Assembly: GCF_048544455.1 (NCBI RefSeq)
Contig: NC_133536.1
Coordinates: 168,281,325 to 168,345,324, forward strand
Direction of reading: 5' to 3'
DNA from: Silene latifolia
Lineage: Eukaryota > Streptophyta > Magnoliopsida > Caryophyllales > Caryophyllaceae
Length of the DNA stretch: 64,000 nucleotides
Shown: positions 47,010 to 58,904 of the stretch, one piece after another
Position numbering within the stretch: the stretch's first letter is position 1
Layout of the letters: each line of letters starts with the position of its first letter
Program-made: the position numbers and the translations under genes
The notes under the pieces: generated by a model
What the model was told of the DNA's origin: nothing
The model's input: the letters and a program-made list of their open reading frames with translations, nothing else
The model's database searches: none

Positions 47010-48701
47010 CTACTGGGCTCCGGAAGCATCATCAAAATCATCAATATCAGCATATAAAGATATAAGCTCAGGATCAGGAACGGCACTGCGGCCACGGCCT
47101 CTACCACGAGTGGGTCTCCTAACACGGCCTCGACCACGAGTGCCTCCAGGAGCAGCAGCGGTGGAAGTAGAAGCAGCAAACTGGCCGAATGGGCCTCGCT
47201 GGGAACAAGGGATGCCGGTGTCCTCCCCGAAAACAGAAGTAGGCTGAGAGGGGCGGACTGGAGTGTAAAAGGGACGGCCTAATGCACCAAACTCGGTGCT
47301 AAACTGTCCAAACTCTGTAGGAGTCACTCCGTAAAGATGAAACACACGGCTGTCGTCACCAGGAGTAGTGTAGTAAGAAGGTGACACACCGCCATCTTGT
47401 CCCCCGAAGCTAAAGTCATAGCCTCCATCTGTTCCCACATCCTCCTCTCTCAAAAGCGGTGTTGATGCCGTATGCATCCTCACTTCCCGTTCAACGACGG
47501 ATCAAAATGGTAACACGGAGCATAGCCTGAAGTGGGATAGGCTGAAGGAGGTGGAGGAGGAGCGGGCTGGTAGGAACCTGGCAAATGGGTAGTAGGTGCA
47601 CGACGTCTCCGGCGCCCGCCGGTGGTGGTAGTAGTACTAGACCCAGGAAAAGTAATCAAAAGATCCTCGGGAATCAGATAAGTAACGGGTGGTGGACGCA
47701 CCACAGCCGTACTCTCCTCGAGGGGGTCAACAGCAGGCAAACGGGCGCAAGGAAGAAGCATCTACGACTCACCTCGGACCCTCCAAAGAATGGTCCTTCC
47801 CATTCTTAATATCAATATAGGAAATGTCATAGCGAAGGTGGTCATCATCAACAAGTGGCTCATAGTCGACCATGGGCTCATATGGGTCATCACCCTCAAA
47901 GTCACAAACAGACCCTAGCAATTTTGGTGACAAGAGCACCCCGATCAAGGTTCCCGTACCGCCCAATCGCCCTATCAAATGCTTTGAGCGAGACAAGAGC
48001 GGGGGAGAGAATTGGAATGTCTCCTCCCTAAAAGGATTCAAGTAACTAGCAAGTATTAAGACCTCAATAGTGGAGGTCTTGCTCTTATCAGTCCGACCAA
48101 ACAGCAAATAACTCAGATACCTCAAAAACATACGAAGGCAAACATGTTGGACATCTAACAAAGCCATGGCACTAACGTCCGCATCCAGATAACCAGTAAA
48201 CAATGGAAAATAACGAACGGCAGACAACCCACCAACACCATACAAGTCCCCTTCAGTATGCTTATCCAACTCCAAGATTCCAGAAATACGGCCAAAGGTT
48301 AAAGACCGTTCAACATTAAGCAAACGAAATCGGATTAGGTGATCACTGGGGAAATAAGTATAAGAGCTCAGAAATTCAAGAGTTAGGGCAGGGTAAGATA
48401 ACTCGTGGAGCGTGAAAAGACCTACTGACCCGATTTCATTAAACATGCCAAACATAATGTCGTCTATCTTCAAAGTGCGCAAAATTTTCCTATCAACACA
48501 TCGAGTGGCACTCATAGACTTGGATAACAGATACACAAACATGTCCTTCTGCACTTTGTCACGAAATTCGATAAACGGATAATCGTCTAAGGGAGACAAA
48601 TCATCCTCTGAAGACACAACCTCCTCAGGAATTACTTCGGGTTGTTGAACCGGTGCTCTCCTTTCTCTAGTCCGCTTATTTCCTTGCCTGGAAGTCGACA
48701 T
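47010..48701 (-). pseudogene. Athila ORF-1-type protein of element A (interrupted)
   Basis: The frame 48701-47769 (310 residues) has YPALTLEFLSS, FRLLNVERSLTFGRISGIL and VCLRMFLRYLSYLLFGR, matching the B and C proteins in order. A TGA at 47769-47771 ends it. Pro-rich (47761-47480) and Arg/Gly-rich (47483-47010; RGRGRVRRPTRGRGRGR) pieces follow in other frames. The RG-rich tail could bind RNA. The tail differs in each family: acidic in B, coiled coil in C, RG-rich in A. Confidence 0.78.
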
Positions 48702-49284
48702 TATCTACATAAGAACAAGTAGAAAATTAAACTCCAGCAATGTCACAAAAACAGTCCCGGTTTTGGCACTTATGGGTCCGAAAAATCAATTTTTAAGACT
48801 CCAAATGACAATGAAAGCATCCAAAAACTTAGGGGAACATGAGTATATATCAAATATTGAAGATTCCAAGCAACAGAATACAATTCTAACCAATTTAATG
48901 CAAAATTTCTACCCGGATTTTGAAGAACCCTAATTCCCAAATTAGCAAATTAGGCATGAATTTCAACAAGTAAGGGGCTAGAAAGCAAGGAAATAGCAAT
49001 TGTATACTAGCAATGGAAGATTTAATACAATAAACTCAAGATTTAAGCATGAAAAATCAGAATTTTCGAGACAAGTGAAGACCAAAACGTGACTTACCTT
49101 GGTAGTTTAAGCAATAGAATGGAGAAAATAAGCACAAGAGAATGATTCAATCAAGTAATAAGCAAGAAAGCACAAAGTTTAAATGAGTTTTGATGATGAT
49201 TGAGGAAGAATCAAGAGAGAAAGAGTGATAGAGGAGGAAGTATGCAGGAATTGGTCTCAAATAGAAGAAGGAAAGTGAAAGAAA

Positions 49285-49598
49285 GGAGTTGTTTGGTTGC
49301 CTCGATAAAACGTAGGCATTGGGAAATCCCATGAATTGAAAAATCAAGACTTGTTTGGTTGACATATTTTTTGTAAAATGGAGGAATTCTAACTTCCTAG
49401 GAACTTCCAATGCCTACATAATGAGGGAATTGGCTTACCTAACCCCCCCTAGGTAATTGAAAGTTCCGGTGGAATTAGATTCCTACATTGATAACCAAAC
49501 AAGTTTTCTCAAATCACATGAATTCAATGTAGGAACTTAATTCCTATGAATTAGCATTTCCTAGGAAAATCTAATGCCTTCATGAACCAAACGACTCC
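49285..49598. mobile_element. MITE inserted in element A
   Basis: Ends GGAGTTGTTTGGTT and AACCAAACGACTCC are 14-bp inverted repeats with one mismatch, flanked by AAA. Inner sequences are also partly complementary (CCTAGGAA, AATGCCT). The 314-bp length and ends resemble Harbinger-type MITEs. It is not present in B or C at this place. Confidence 0.65.
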
Positions 49599-49662
49599 AA
49601 AGTAGAGTAATTAGAGCATAAAACCGGCTGAAGAAAAACGCGGAACCCGGTCTGTTTTGGAT

Positions 49663-49825
49663 CCTCGATCGAGTCGCATGTGACTCGGTCGAGGAACCAA
49701 TTTAAGGAATACCCAACTCTCGTTTTAAACTTTTTTAAATTCAGCACAGGTTCCTCGATCGAGTCGCAAGTGACTCGATCGAGTCGATAGGTTCCTCGAT
49801 CGAGTCGCAGTTGACTCGATCGAGG
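49663..49825. repeat. A-family CTCGATCGAG dyad cluster upstream of the 3' ORF
   Basis: Three 31-32-bp dyads at 49663-49694, 49753-49783 and 49794-49825, each CCTCGATCGAGTC plus GACTCG[AG]TCGAG with a 5-7-nt centre. Confidence 0.9.
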
Positions 49826-50068
49826 AAGCAGGTCCAGGCTCCTTTCTTCGTCATTTGTTACTCAAAACTTCAAATCCCGTCAAATTTCCTGCAAAAGACA
49901 CTTGAAAGCACATCAAGTACCCTCTCCTCGTCTCTCCAAGTTCAAAGAAACATAAAAACAAAAGCAATACGTGAATTTAAATCCTAATTACAAACTAATG
50001 ATTTACAAAATCCGAGCTGCCTCTCGGTAGCGCTGGTTTTTGCGGTCCCGCACGACCGTAATTCTTCA

Positions 50069-52860
50069 TCAGTAAGAAGAATCAATGGGGAAGAGGTCAT
50101 GAGCCTCTATTACCCCCACGAAAGCACCTTCATAATAAGTCTTCAAGCGTTGCCCATTCACTTTGAAGGTCTTTCCTGTGTCAGAATGCAGTGTAACGGA
50201 CCCAAATTTGTTCACATCAGTAACAGTGAACGGTCCTGACCATCTACTCTTCAATTTACCTGGAAAGAAGCGCAAACGAGAGTTAAACAAGAGAACTTTC
50301 TCACCAACATGAAATTCTCTTTGCAAGATATGCTTATCATGCCATTTCTTCGTGCGCTCCTTGTAAACTTGAGCACTATCATAGGCATGCAGTCGAAATT
50401 CGTCTAGCTCATTCAACTGCATCAGTCGTTTCTCACCCGCCAGTGAGGGATCCATATTCAGCTCTTTAATGGTCCACATAGCCCTATACTCAAGCTCCAC
50501 AGGTAAATGACAGGACTTTCCATAGACAAGTCGGTAGGGTGAGGTTCCAATCGGCGTTTTGAAAGCAGTACGGTAAGCCCACAAAGTATCATCGAGCTTC
50601 CGACTCCAATCCTTTCTATTCTTGCTTACCACCTTTTCTAAGATCTGTTTCAGCTCTCTGTTGGAAACTTCTACTTGTCCACTGGTTTGAGGATGATAAG
50701 CCAATCCTCTGCGGTGTGTAACGCCATATTTCTTCATGAGAGAATTGAGATGACGCTCGTTGAAGTGCGTGCCTCCATCACTAATCACTGCGCGAGGCAC
50801 TCCAAACCGTGGAAAGATAGTCTTCTGAAACAACTTAACAACAGATTTAGCATCACAAGTGGGGGTGGCAATTGCCTCCACCCATTTAGAAACATAATCT
50901 ACAGCTACTAATATGTATTGGTTCCCAAAAGATGTAGGGAACGGCCCTTGGTAATCAATGCCCCAAACATCAAAAATCTCTACTTCGGAGATTCCAGTTT
51001 GAGGCATCTCATGCCTTTGCGAGATATTGCCAGTTCTTTGACAAGCATTACAAGAACGGACGAAGTTAGTAGCATCCTTAAGGATAGTAGGCCAATAAAA
51101 ACCCGATTGCATTACCTTAGCAAATGTCCTAGAAGGACCATGATGACCACCATATGAAGAAGAGTGACAATGAGAAAGGATGGCACGTACCTCACCCTCT
51201 GGGATACATCGTCTGTATATACCGTCAGCACACTCTCGGAACAGATAGGGATCGTCCCAGAAGTACCTCTTCACATCATGCATGAACCTCTTCTTCTGCT
51301 GATAAGATAAATCAAGAGGAAGTGTACCTCCTACCAAATAATTGGCATCATCTGCAAACCATGGAGTGTTTGCAGCTACAGCTAGAAGATGGTCGTCTGG
51401 AAAAGAATCGTCGATGGGCAAAATCTCTCTTCCTGAGAATCTCAATCTGGACAAATGATCTGCAACAACATTTTCAGCACCAAACTTATCACGGATTTCC
51501 AAATCAAATTCTTGCAATAATAAAATCCATCTAATAAGTCTAGGTTTAGCCTCTTGTTTGGTTAAAAGATATTTTAAAGCTGCATGGTCAGTGTGTACAA
51601 TAACTTTAGAACCAACAAGATAAGCTCTAAATTTGTCTAATGAATAAACAACTGCAAGAAGCTCCTTCTCTGTAGTAGCATAGTTGATTTGTGCATCGTC
51701 GAGAGTCTTGCTTGCATAGTAAATGGCATGTAACACCTTGTCCTTTCGCTGTCCCAAAACAGCTCCAACTGCATAGTCACTGGCAGCGCACATAATCTCA
51801 AAAGGAAGGCTCCAATCCGGAGAACGGATAATAGGAGCTGAGATAAGTGCTTGTTTGATCCTGTCAAAGGCTTGAACACACTTGTCAGTAAATACAAAAG
51901 GAGCATCTTTATGAAGAAGCTGAGTTAGAGGTTGAGCAATTTTAGAAAAATCCTTTATAAAGCGGCGATAGAACCCTGCATGACCAAGAAAACTACGCAC
52001 ACTTTTGACATTAACCGGGTACGGGAGTTGCTCAATTACCTCAACCTTAGCTCTATCCACTTGAATGCCCTTACCTGACACCAAATGACCAAGTACCACC
52101 CCTTCAGTAACCATGAAGTGGCACTTCTCCTAGTTGAGAACAAGGTTGCTCTCCTCACAGCGCTGCAAAACTTTAGTCAAGTTTATCAAGCAAACATCAA
52201 AATCAGTACCATATACACTGAAATCATCCATAAAGACCTCCATGATAGACTCTATGTAATCAGAAAATATGGCCATCATACAACGCTGAAAGGTAGCAGG
52301 AGCGTTACATAAACCAAAGGGCATCCTCCTATAAGCAAATACACCATATGGACAAGTGAAAGTGGTCTTTTCCTGATCCTCAGGATGAATGGGTATCTGA
52401 AAGAAACCGGAGTAGCCATCTAGGTAACAGAAATAACTATGACAAGCTAATCTCTCTAACATTTGGTCAATGCAAGGAAGTGGGAAATGGTCCTTTTTAG
52501 TGGTCGTGTTCAACTTCCTATAGTCAATGCACATCCTCCATCCTGTGACAAGTCTAGTAGCAATCAATTCATTTTTATCATTCTTTACTACTGTAGTGCC
52601 TCCCTTCTTAGGTACAACTTGGACAAGACTGACCCATTTAGAATCGAAATAGAAAATAATACCAAAGATCAAGTAATTTACAGTACATCTTTTCTACCAC
52701 CTCCTGCATAGGAGGATTTAGTCGTCTCTGACCTTGTGCACTAGGCTTGTGGCCTTCTTCCAAGTGAATTCTATGCATACAAAAGTCAGGACTAATACCT
52801 TTGAGATCGTCAATGCTATACCCAATTGCCTTTTTATGAATTCTCAAAACAGTCAACAAA
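50069..52860 (-). pseudogene. Pol of element A: reverse transcriptase, RNase H, integrase
   Basis: RT: VPKKGGTTVV, MCIDYRKLN, FPLPCIDQMLERL, YRRMPFGLCNAP and the palm motif FMDDFSVYG (52672-52130). The RT start is in another frame (52859-52638). A Trp-to-TAG stop at 52130-52132 separates it from the long frame 52114-50069. That frame has the RNase H region, where the family DASD reads AASD (near 51785), so the first catalytic Asp is lost. Then come [21 protein letters not shown], the integrase zinc region ([12 protein letters not shown]...CNACQRTG), the core with GIDYQGP, SDGGTHF and VEVSNRE, and the C terminus ending at 50069. The integrase core looks complete. Confidence 0.9.
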
Positions 52861-53908
52861 GCGGATAGTTGACCTTGATTAGGTTAGCATTGACAATCAC
52901 TGGATTCATCTCACGATCATCAAGAAATTCATATTTGAGATGAGAGGGAAGGGGTTTCAATTCAGGTTTCTTTACCTCGGTTACCTTAGGTGTGACACCC
53001 AAATCTGTATACCTTCGATGTGGACATTCCTCTCCGGTTAGAAGCTTCTCAATTCGATGAACTTCGGACTCCATGAACCCGTCGATCACCGGATCGAAAC
53101 CAGGGCAATCTCCGGAGGATCCTGTCAAAACACATAGGAAGACACTCATCAATAGTAAAATCAACAACATCTATACTATGACAAGTCTCTTCTATCATGG
53201 GGTTTTTCAATGCTTTTTCTAAGTTGAAAATAATCGTGTCATCCCCCACAGCTAAGGTCAATCTCCCTTGCCTAACATCTATGACCGCCCCCGCAGTATG
53301 TAAGAACGGTCTGCCCAAGATGATAGGGATCTGGTTGTCTTCAGCCATGTCCATGACAACAAAATCAACGGGGATGAAAAACTTCCCTATTCGAACGGGA
53401 ACATCCTCTAACACCCCCGAGGGGTGTTTAACGATTCTATCGGCCATCTGCGGTGTCATATTAGTAATCACAACGGACCCATATTTAACTTTTTACAGAT
53501 AGAATACGGCATAACACTGACACTAGCTCCCAAATCACAGAGAGCTTTACTAATAAAAAGATGACCAATTTGACAAGGGATAGAAAAACTTCCTGGATCC
53601 TTTAATTTCGGTGGTGAGTTAATTGGCAACATGGCACTGCACTTCTGAGTGTAAGCAATAGTTTCTACCGCGTCAAAGGATCTCTTCCTTGTCAAAATCT
53701 CCTTCATGAACTTTGCATAAGCCGGCACTTGAGTGATCAATTCAGTAAAAGGGACACTTACCTGTAGATTCTTCACGACCTCCATAAACTTACCGAACTG
53801 CTTATCCAGCTTGGATTTTTGTTGTCGGTGAGGAAAAGGTAGAGAAATAGTTATGGGCTCGGCTTGCTTATCCTTAGAAACCACTTTTGAAACACCGTCG
53901 GCTGGCAA
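52861..53908 (-). pseudogene. Aspartic protease and linker of element A
   Basis: Protease spans 53908-53049 in two overlapping frames: SLPFPHRQQKSKLDKQFGKF, LCDLGASVSVMPYSICKKL, then VMDMAEDNQIPIILGRPFLH. The active site reads DLG, as in B. Frameshifts lie near 53475, 53130 and 52880. The linker (53170-52853, KPELKPLPSHLKYEFLDD) leads into RT. Confidence 0.85.
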
Positions 53909-53916
53909 TGTGGGAT

Positions 53917-53986
53917 CCTCGATCGAGTCAGGGGTGACTCGATCGAGTGGTGGATCCTCGATCGAGTCGCCGTGACTCGGTCGAGG
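53917..53986. repeat. A-family CTCGATCGAG dyads in the gag-protease linker
   Basis: Two further dyads (53917-53947, 53956-53986) lie between the end of gag and protease, in a low-complexity linker that they partly encode (RGSTTRSS-like). Confidence 0.9.
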
Positions 53987-55767
53987 AACCTTTGCGGTTC
54001 ACTTTTTCGTCTTTCTTACTTTTATCGTCAGCTCGTGTTTCAACTTCGTCAGGCTCTTTCTCATCATCACTAAGCTCCAAATTACCCAATCCTTTGGGAT
54101 GCATGTAAGGGACCTCATCAACAGTAATGGGCACTTCATTCTCAAGACTTTGCAGGTCGGGGTTCGTATAAGAAGTACCGCTCCTCAGCTGAATAACATT
54201 AGCTTGCTCATGGGCTTGCTTACCTTAAGGAGGAAGACCTACAGCCTGTTTTGATGGGTTTTGAAGTGCCATCTGAGCCACTTGATTATCTAGCATCTTG
54301 TTATGGGCAATCAACTCAGATATCTGAGCCGTCTGCTTCTGCTGCATTGACAAAGTTTGTTGCAAAAGATTGCGCAACTCTGCCATATCATTATTCGGAG
54401 CTTGTTGAGGAATTTGTTGAGGAGTTTGCTGAGGAGGCTGCTGATATTGATTGTTGAACTGCTGGCCTGCTTGATTTTGCCTTTGATATCCCCCTTTGTT
54501 GCTGATTACCGCGATTGTTAGGAGGGATATAAGGATTCTTTTGCGGTTGTGACTGCTGCGGGTTTTGCACATTCTGGCTAGACCATTGAAGGAATGGATG
54601 CTCCTTCGTTCTTTCATTGTAGAAATTAGAGAAAGGTGTACCTTGTGCACCTTGTCTGTAAGTAAGCTGAAAGGCGTTAACTCGCTCAAATGTGCTCATA
54701 CAATCACCTGCACCATGACCATCTAAACCGCATCTAGCACAAGTCTCCTCTACTTGCGGACTCATAGCATGAACTCTCTCTTTACTACCCAATGATTGGG
54801 TAGTCTTCATCTCAGCAATCTGGGCGAAATAGCCTCCACCGTGTGCCGCCAAAGCACTATCAACCCCAGTACCTCGCGTGCTTCCCCTAGGATTTCCATA
54901 CCTCGCGGTATGGGTAGCAATCTGATCAATCAACTTCCACGCGTCACCATCTAGTGTGTTATCTTGAAACCTCCCATTAGCAGATGAATCCAAAAGGGCA
55001 CGATGATCGTCAAACAACCCGTTATAAAACTGGTTGCAAAGGAACCACTTTGGGAAACCATGATGGGGACTCGATCGAACTAAACGCTTGAAGCGAGTCC
55101 AAGCTTCGTTCAAATCTTCGATGGCCGCTTGCTTGAAACTAGTAATTTGATTCCTCAAAGCATTAGTCTTCTGAGGCGGGAAGTACCTCTTGTAGAAAGC
55201 AAGAGCCAAGGAATTCCAGTCTGTAACTCCTTCTGTATCCATATCCATATCTCTTAACCACTCAGCAGCTCCATCTTTCGGAGAGAAAGGAAAGAGCACC
55301 GCTTAACTTGTCTTGTGTCACTCCAGTGTTAATGGGATAGAACGGCAGTAAGTGACAAACTTTTCCATATGCGTTGCGGGGTCCTCAAGAAATGTCCCTC
55401 CGAACATGTTTCGTTCCACCAAATTAATGTAAGATGGCCGAATCTCGAATGTTCCATTGGTAGAAGTGGGCAGCTTGAAACCTTGTGGTATAGAATCTAA
55501 GGTTGGCTCAGAGTGACTGGCTAGGGTAGACATGATGATAGTTTCAGGAACAGGAGTTTCAGGAATAGGAATTTCTTCCTCTTCCTCTTCGTAGGACCGA
55601 TCGGCTGTCTCTGTAGGGCTCGTCGTTTCGACGTCAAGTATACTCAAGTCTTCTACTTGACTCACTTCTTGATTAAATTTTCGTCTGTAGCGAAAAGTCT
55701 TCTCAGGTTCAGGATCAAAAGGAATAATCTCAGACCTATTAGACCTGGGCATAAACAGAACTAACAA
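53928..55767 (-). pseudogene. Gag of element A (several frameshifts)
   Basis: Pieces: 55767-55318 (MPRSNRSEIIPFDPEPE, YINLVERNMFGG), 55299-54391 (LALAFYKRYFPPQKTNALR, CCHC knuckle CARCGLDGHGAGDC), 54689-54225 (Gln-rich) and 54134-53928 (acidic/Lys linker). Order and motifs match Gag of B. The frame changes near 55330, 54500 and 54200. Confidence 0.85.
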
Positions 55768-55851
55768 GAAAGTGTGAGAACGGTCTCAAGGAACTGGGTT
55801 CCCTGAGACAAAAAGACAAAATAAACACAAAAAGACTAAACAATTGTTGCC

Positions 55852-55869
55852 TCCCCGGCAACGGCGCCA
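55852..55869 (-). other. Primer-binding site for tRNA-Asp (element A)
   Basis: Plus strand TCCCCGGCAACGGCGCCA equals the tRNA-Asp 3' end, 4 nt from the 5' LTR. Confidence 0.92.
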
Positions 55870-55873
55870 AATT

Positions 55874-57063
55874 TGATGTGGCTAAAGTCGTATTACCAAA
55901 TCAAAGTAAAACTATCTCAGGACTAACAAGAATAGCTAGTGATAAGACAGGTATCGAATCCACAGGGAGGCGGTAAAAGCTAGTCTAAGAGTATTTAAAC
56001 TGTCTAGAAGTAACCAATTTCGGGGGTTTTGTTTTGGGTTGATTCTAACAAACTAATTGCAATGTAATTAAAGGATGAACAACAATATTATTAAAAGTCT
56101 AGGAATTAGGTTCACTAGGTCAATCAGTCGGGGATTATCAATCAATTACTAAATCTATCAACTTGTTTAAGGTCATAAGATCGGTCGACTCCATTATGCC
56201 CTTTAGATCGATTCTAACATGCGGTCGCTATGATTAGATACTTTCTATTTGATTATCGCAGCCTATATCAATTCTAACCCGGTCGGCGATAGGATCAATT
56301 CGCTACACTAATTAATAACTCAGGCCTCAAGTGATTAACTAGAAGAATTACAACAATCAAACAACAACTTTAATGATATATCAATAGTAACTAATTGATT
56401 TTCCCTTCTTAATTAACCTAGATCCCCTTCATCCTAGATGAGGGGATTAGCTACTCATGATTATAATAACAACAACAAACATGATTAAAGATGAAAACAT
56501 AATTGCAAGATGAAAACAATAATTGAAGAACATAAAACAAATGATTTAATTAAAGGGGAAAGTTTATTACCATACAAAAGGAAGATTAGGGTTCTTAAGA
56601 GAGTTTTCCAGCAGTACTTAGCAAAATATAACGTAAGTTAACAATAAAACCCGAGTCTTTAATTTATAGCAAAAGATTAACGTTTTAGGAATTCCGGAAA
56701 TAAACCCGCCAGAGAGGATCCTCGATCGAGTCGCAAGTGACTCGATCGAGGACAGCTGCTCGATCGAGTCAGTAGTGACTCGATCGAGGAACTAGCTCAC
56801 AGGTTCCTTCTTCTCTTCTTTGACTTCTTGTCTTCATAATTCCTCGTTTCCCGTGCCATGCTTCGTGTATTCTTCTATGCCGTCTCCGCCATGCTAATCT
56901 TAACTTGATCATACTCATAACGAGTCATTTCTGCATCAAAACACAAAATAGCGGCAGTATCGACAATTCATTGAAATAAAGCATATAAATGATATAATAG
57001 GCACGAAATGGTATGAAATACGATGTAAAGGGAGCTATAAAAGTATATAAAAGTGATACATCA
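55874..57063 (-). repeat. Element A 5' LTR
   Basis: 1190 bp, almost identical to 44043-45235; dyads at 56720-56751 and 56759-56790. Confidence 0.95.
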
Positions 57064-57068
57064 GCGGA

Positions 57069-57150
57069 TCCTCTCACCAAACCGTTGAATTATGATAAGC
57101 ATGTAGGGCATGTAAATTCCATGGGAATTAAACATGTTCCTGAGTTGTAA
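57069..57150 (+). pseudogene. C-terminal end of element D pol
   Basis: The frame DPLTKPLNYDKHVGH to a TAA at 57148-57150 is the usual copia pol end. It follows in register from 44042 when element A is set aside. Confidence 0.9.
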
Positions 57151-57925
57151 TACTTGATTACGGATTTGATACATTATCTTTTTCATATACTATTTATAAC
57201 TTCATCGTTTTATATATAATATTTTGTTTTTCATGTGGATTGTACTGACAACATTGAACGCCACAAAATGAACTGAATTACATTATAATTTGTTTTGGTC
57301 CGTAATCGCCAATGTGAGCTGATAACTCCGGCTTTTATATTGTGCAGTCGATTGATGATGGGTTCAACGAGCCATAAGTCAAACGGTTGACTGATCGATC
57401 ATAGATGCGAGATTATCACGATACCTCGTAGGACAACTTTTTGTGACAACGTAATGGAGTCCTAAATGTTTATTAACATTAGGTGCCAGGTCGTGGATAG
57501 GACATCCATTGTGTTACTAGAGTCGATTCTTTTGACTATCGACTGTCTCTTGAAATTAAGACAGTTTTTGGGTGACTTTGGTTTCTTTCTCACGGTCTGC
57601 CGTAACTGGAGGCTAAGTAGTTTTTTTCTGGGTCATTTCATACTGTGCTTACATCTGCAGGATTTGAGTTGAGGAAAATATCCAACCTTTATCAGTCTCA
57701 GGGCAACTCGAGGAGTTGTAACTGAAATGCATGGCCATGCTCGAATGTTGATTCGTTTATCACTTAAGTTACTCTCTAGTCGGGGAAACCACTCTTGATA
57801 TTGATCGCTTGTAAAATACGACCTTTGTGAATTCGGATTTGAAAATTGTTTTACACTGAGTGGGAGAAATTTTAGGATATGAGAATCGGTTATCGCACAT
57901 ACACTTGTGAGGACAAGTGGGAGTT
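57151..57925 (+). other. 3' untranslated region and polypurine tract of element D
   Basis: No gene. GGACAAGTGGGAGTT directly before the LTR (57911-57925) is the polypurine tract. Confidence 0.75.
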
Positions 57926-58899
57926 TGTTGGAGCTTGTGTCCTCCAGAAAATTAGTGTGATAACATTTGTAAATCTCTTACAGGTTCACAAGGGTATACT
58001 TTGTATATTTAATCAGTTGATTAACGTTTACCTAATAACGGTTGGCTTGCTAGAAAGTTTGACTTTATTATCATACAGATGGCGGTGATCAACTGGTCCC
58101 TAAAGGTCACACCCATAGGATGTGTTTGAGAAATGTGGTTATAGAAATATAATTACATTGATGCCCAATGTGACTAAAAAGTTAGTCAATGTGTTGACGA
58201 GATAATTATTTAATGAAAATTAAATAATATTAGTTGAGACGAATTAACTGTCAATTCGTAAATTAAATATAATAAGTTATATTTAATTAAATGTATATTA
58301 TGTTAGCTTGGACGAATTAATCTGTTAATTCGTAATTAAATATAATCAGTTATGTTTAATATCAACAAGATGAATATGTCATAGTGGTAATAGTAAGGGT
58401 ACACATACCAAGAGGTCATGGGTTCGATCCTCACTAGATGACAATTCAACACATATTATATATTTTTGGAAAGACCAAAAATAAGGAGAATTTTACTCCT
58501 TATTTCGGCCAGCTTGGCCGAAAATTAGGAGAAATTTATCTTTCCTAATTGACTCCAAGTTTCGTATAAAAAGAAAGGGAGAGAATTATTTCTACCCTAA
58601 TGCTTTTTCTTGACCTTGCCTCCTCTCCCTCATCACAAAACACAAAAAACAACTAAATTTTACAGAAAATTTTAGATCGATTTCTAGCATAATCAAAGGG
58701 CATATCTCATATCGTCTTGGGTGCAACTAATAGGTGAATATCAATTTTAATATTGTTCTTAGGCCATATTTGCTAGGACCGAAGGTTAATTCTGAATCCC
58801 TATACTTTGTTTATGTATTTTGTTTATGACCTTTAATCATCATTGTTAAATCGTTTTAATCCTTTTAAATTAAGGGAAGTATACAGATTATTTCCCACA
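57926..58899 (+). repeat. Element D 3' LTR
   Basis: 974 bp, TATA box TATAAAAA at 58565-58572, and the tRNA-like A/B-box segment at 58382-58430. It lacks the duplicated tail seen beside the 5' LTR. Confidence 0.92.
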
Positions 58900-58904
58900 T
58901 AACC

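Larger units (their letters stand above)
48702..50068 (-). other. Spacer between A pol and the 3' ORF
   Basis: No gene. It contains a MITE (49285-49598) and the dyad cluster 49663-49825. Confidence 0.7.
44043..57063 (-). mobile_element. Element A: youngest Athila-type Ty3 element
   Basis: LTRs 44043-45235 and 55874-57063 start TGATGTGG and end ATACATCA. GCGGA flanks the element (44038-44042, 57064-57068). By eye the LTRs differ by about five substitutions and two small indels over ~1190 bp. Order on the minus strand: tRNA-Asp primer site, gag, protease, RT, RNase H, integrase, spacer, 3' ORF, polypurine tract. Despite the near-identical LTRs the reading frames are broken in many places. Confidence 0.95.
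36812..58899 (+). mobile_element. Element D: Ty1/copia retrotransposon, interrupted by element A
   Basis: LTRs 36812-37786 and 57926-58899 begin TGTTGGAG and end CCCACA. TAACC flanks both ends (36807-36811, 58900-58904). Domain order is gag, protease, integrase, reverse transcriptase, RNase H, which is the copia order. All coding parts carry disabling changes. Element A splits the RNase H region at 44042. Confidence 0.93.

Noticed and set aside
47765-47775. Splice donor (GAG|GTGAGT) at the stop of the element A 3' ORF
   Set aside because: A good donor match exists, but no matching acceptor that restores the frame was found and the B and C copies lack it; a plain nonsense/frameshift is simpler.
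49663-49825. CRISPR-like array
   Set aside because: The repeats are palindromic, irregularly spaced and lie in a plant retrotransposon; no Cas genes are present.
55852-55869. Possible tRNA-Asp gene fragment
   Set aside because: Only the 18-nt 3' end is present, 4 nt from an LTR; it is the primer-binding site.
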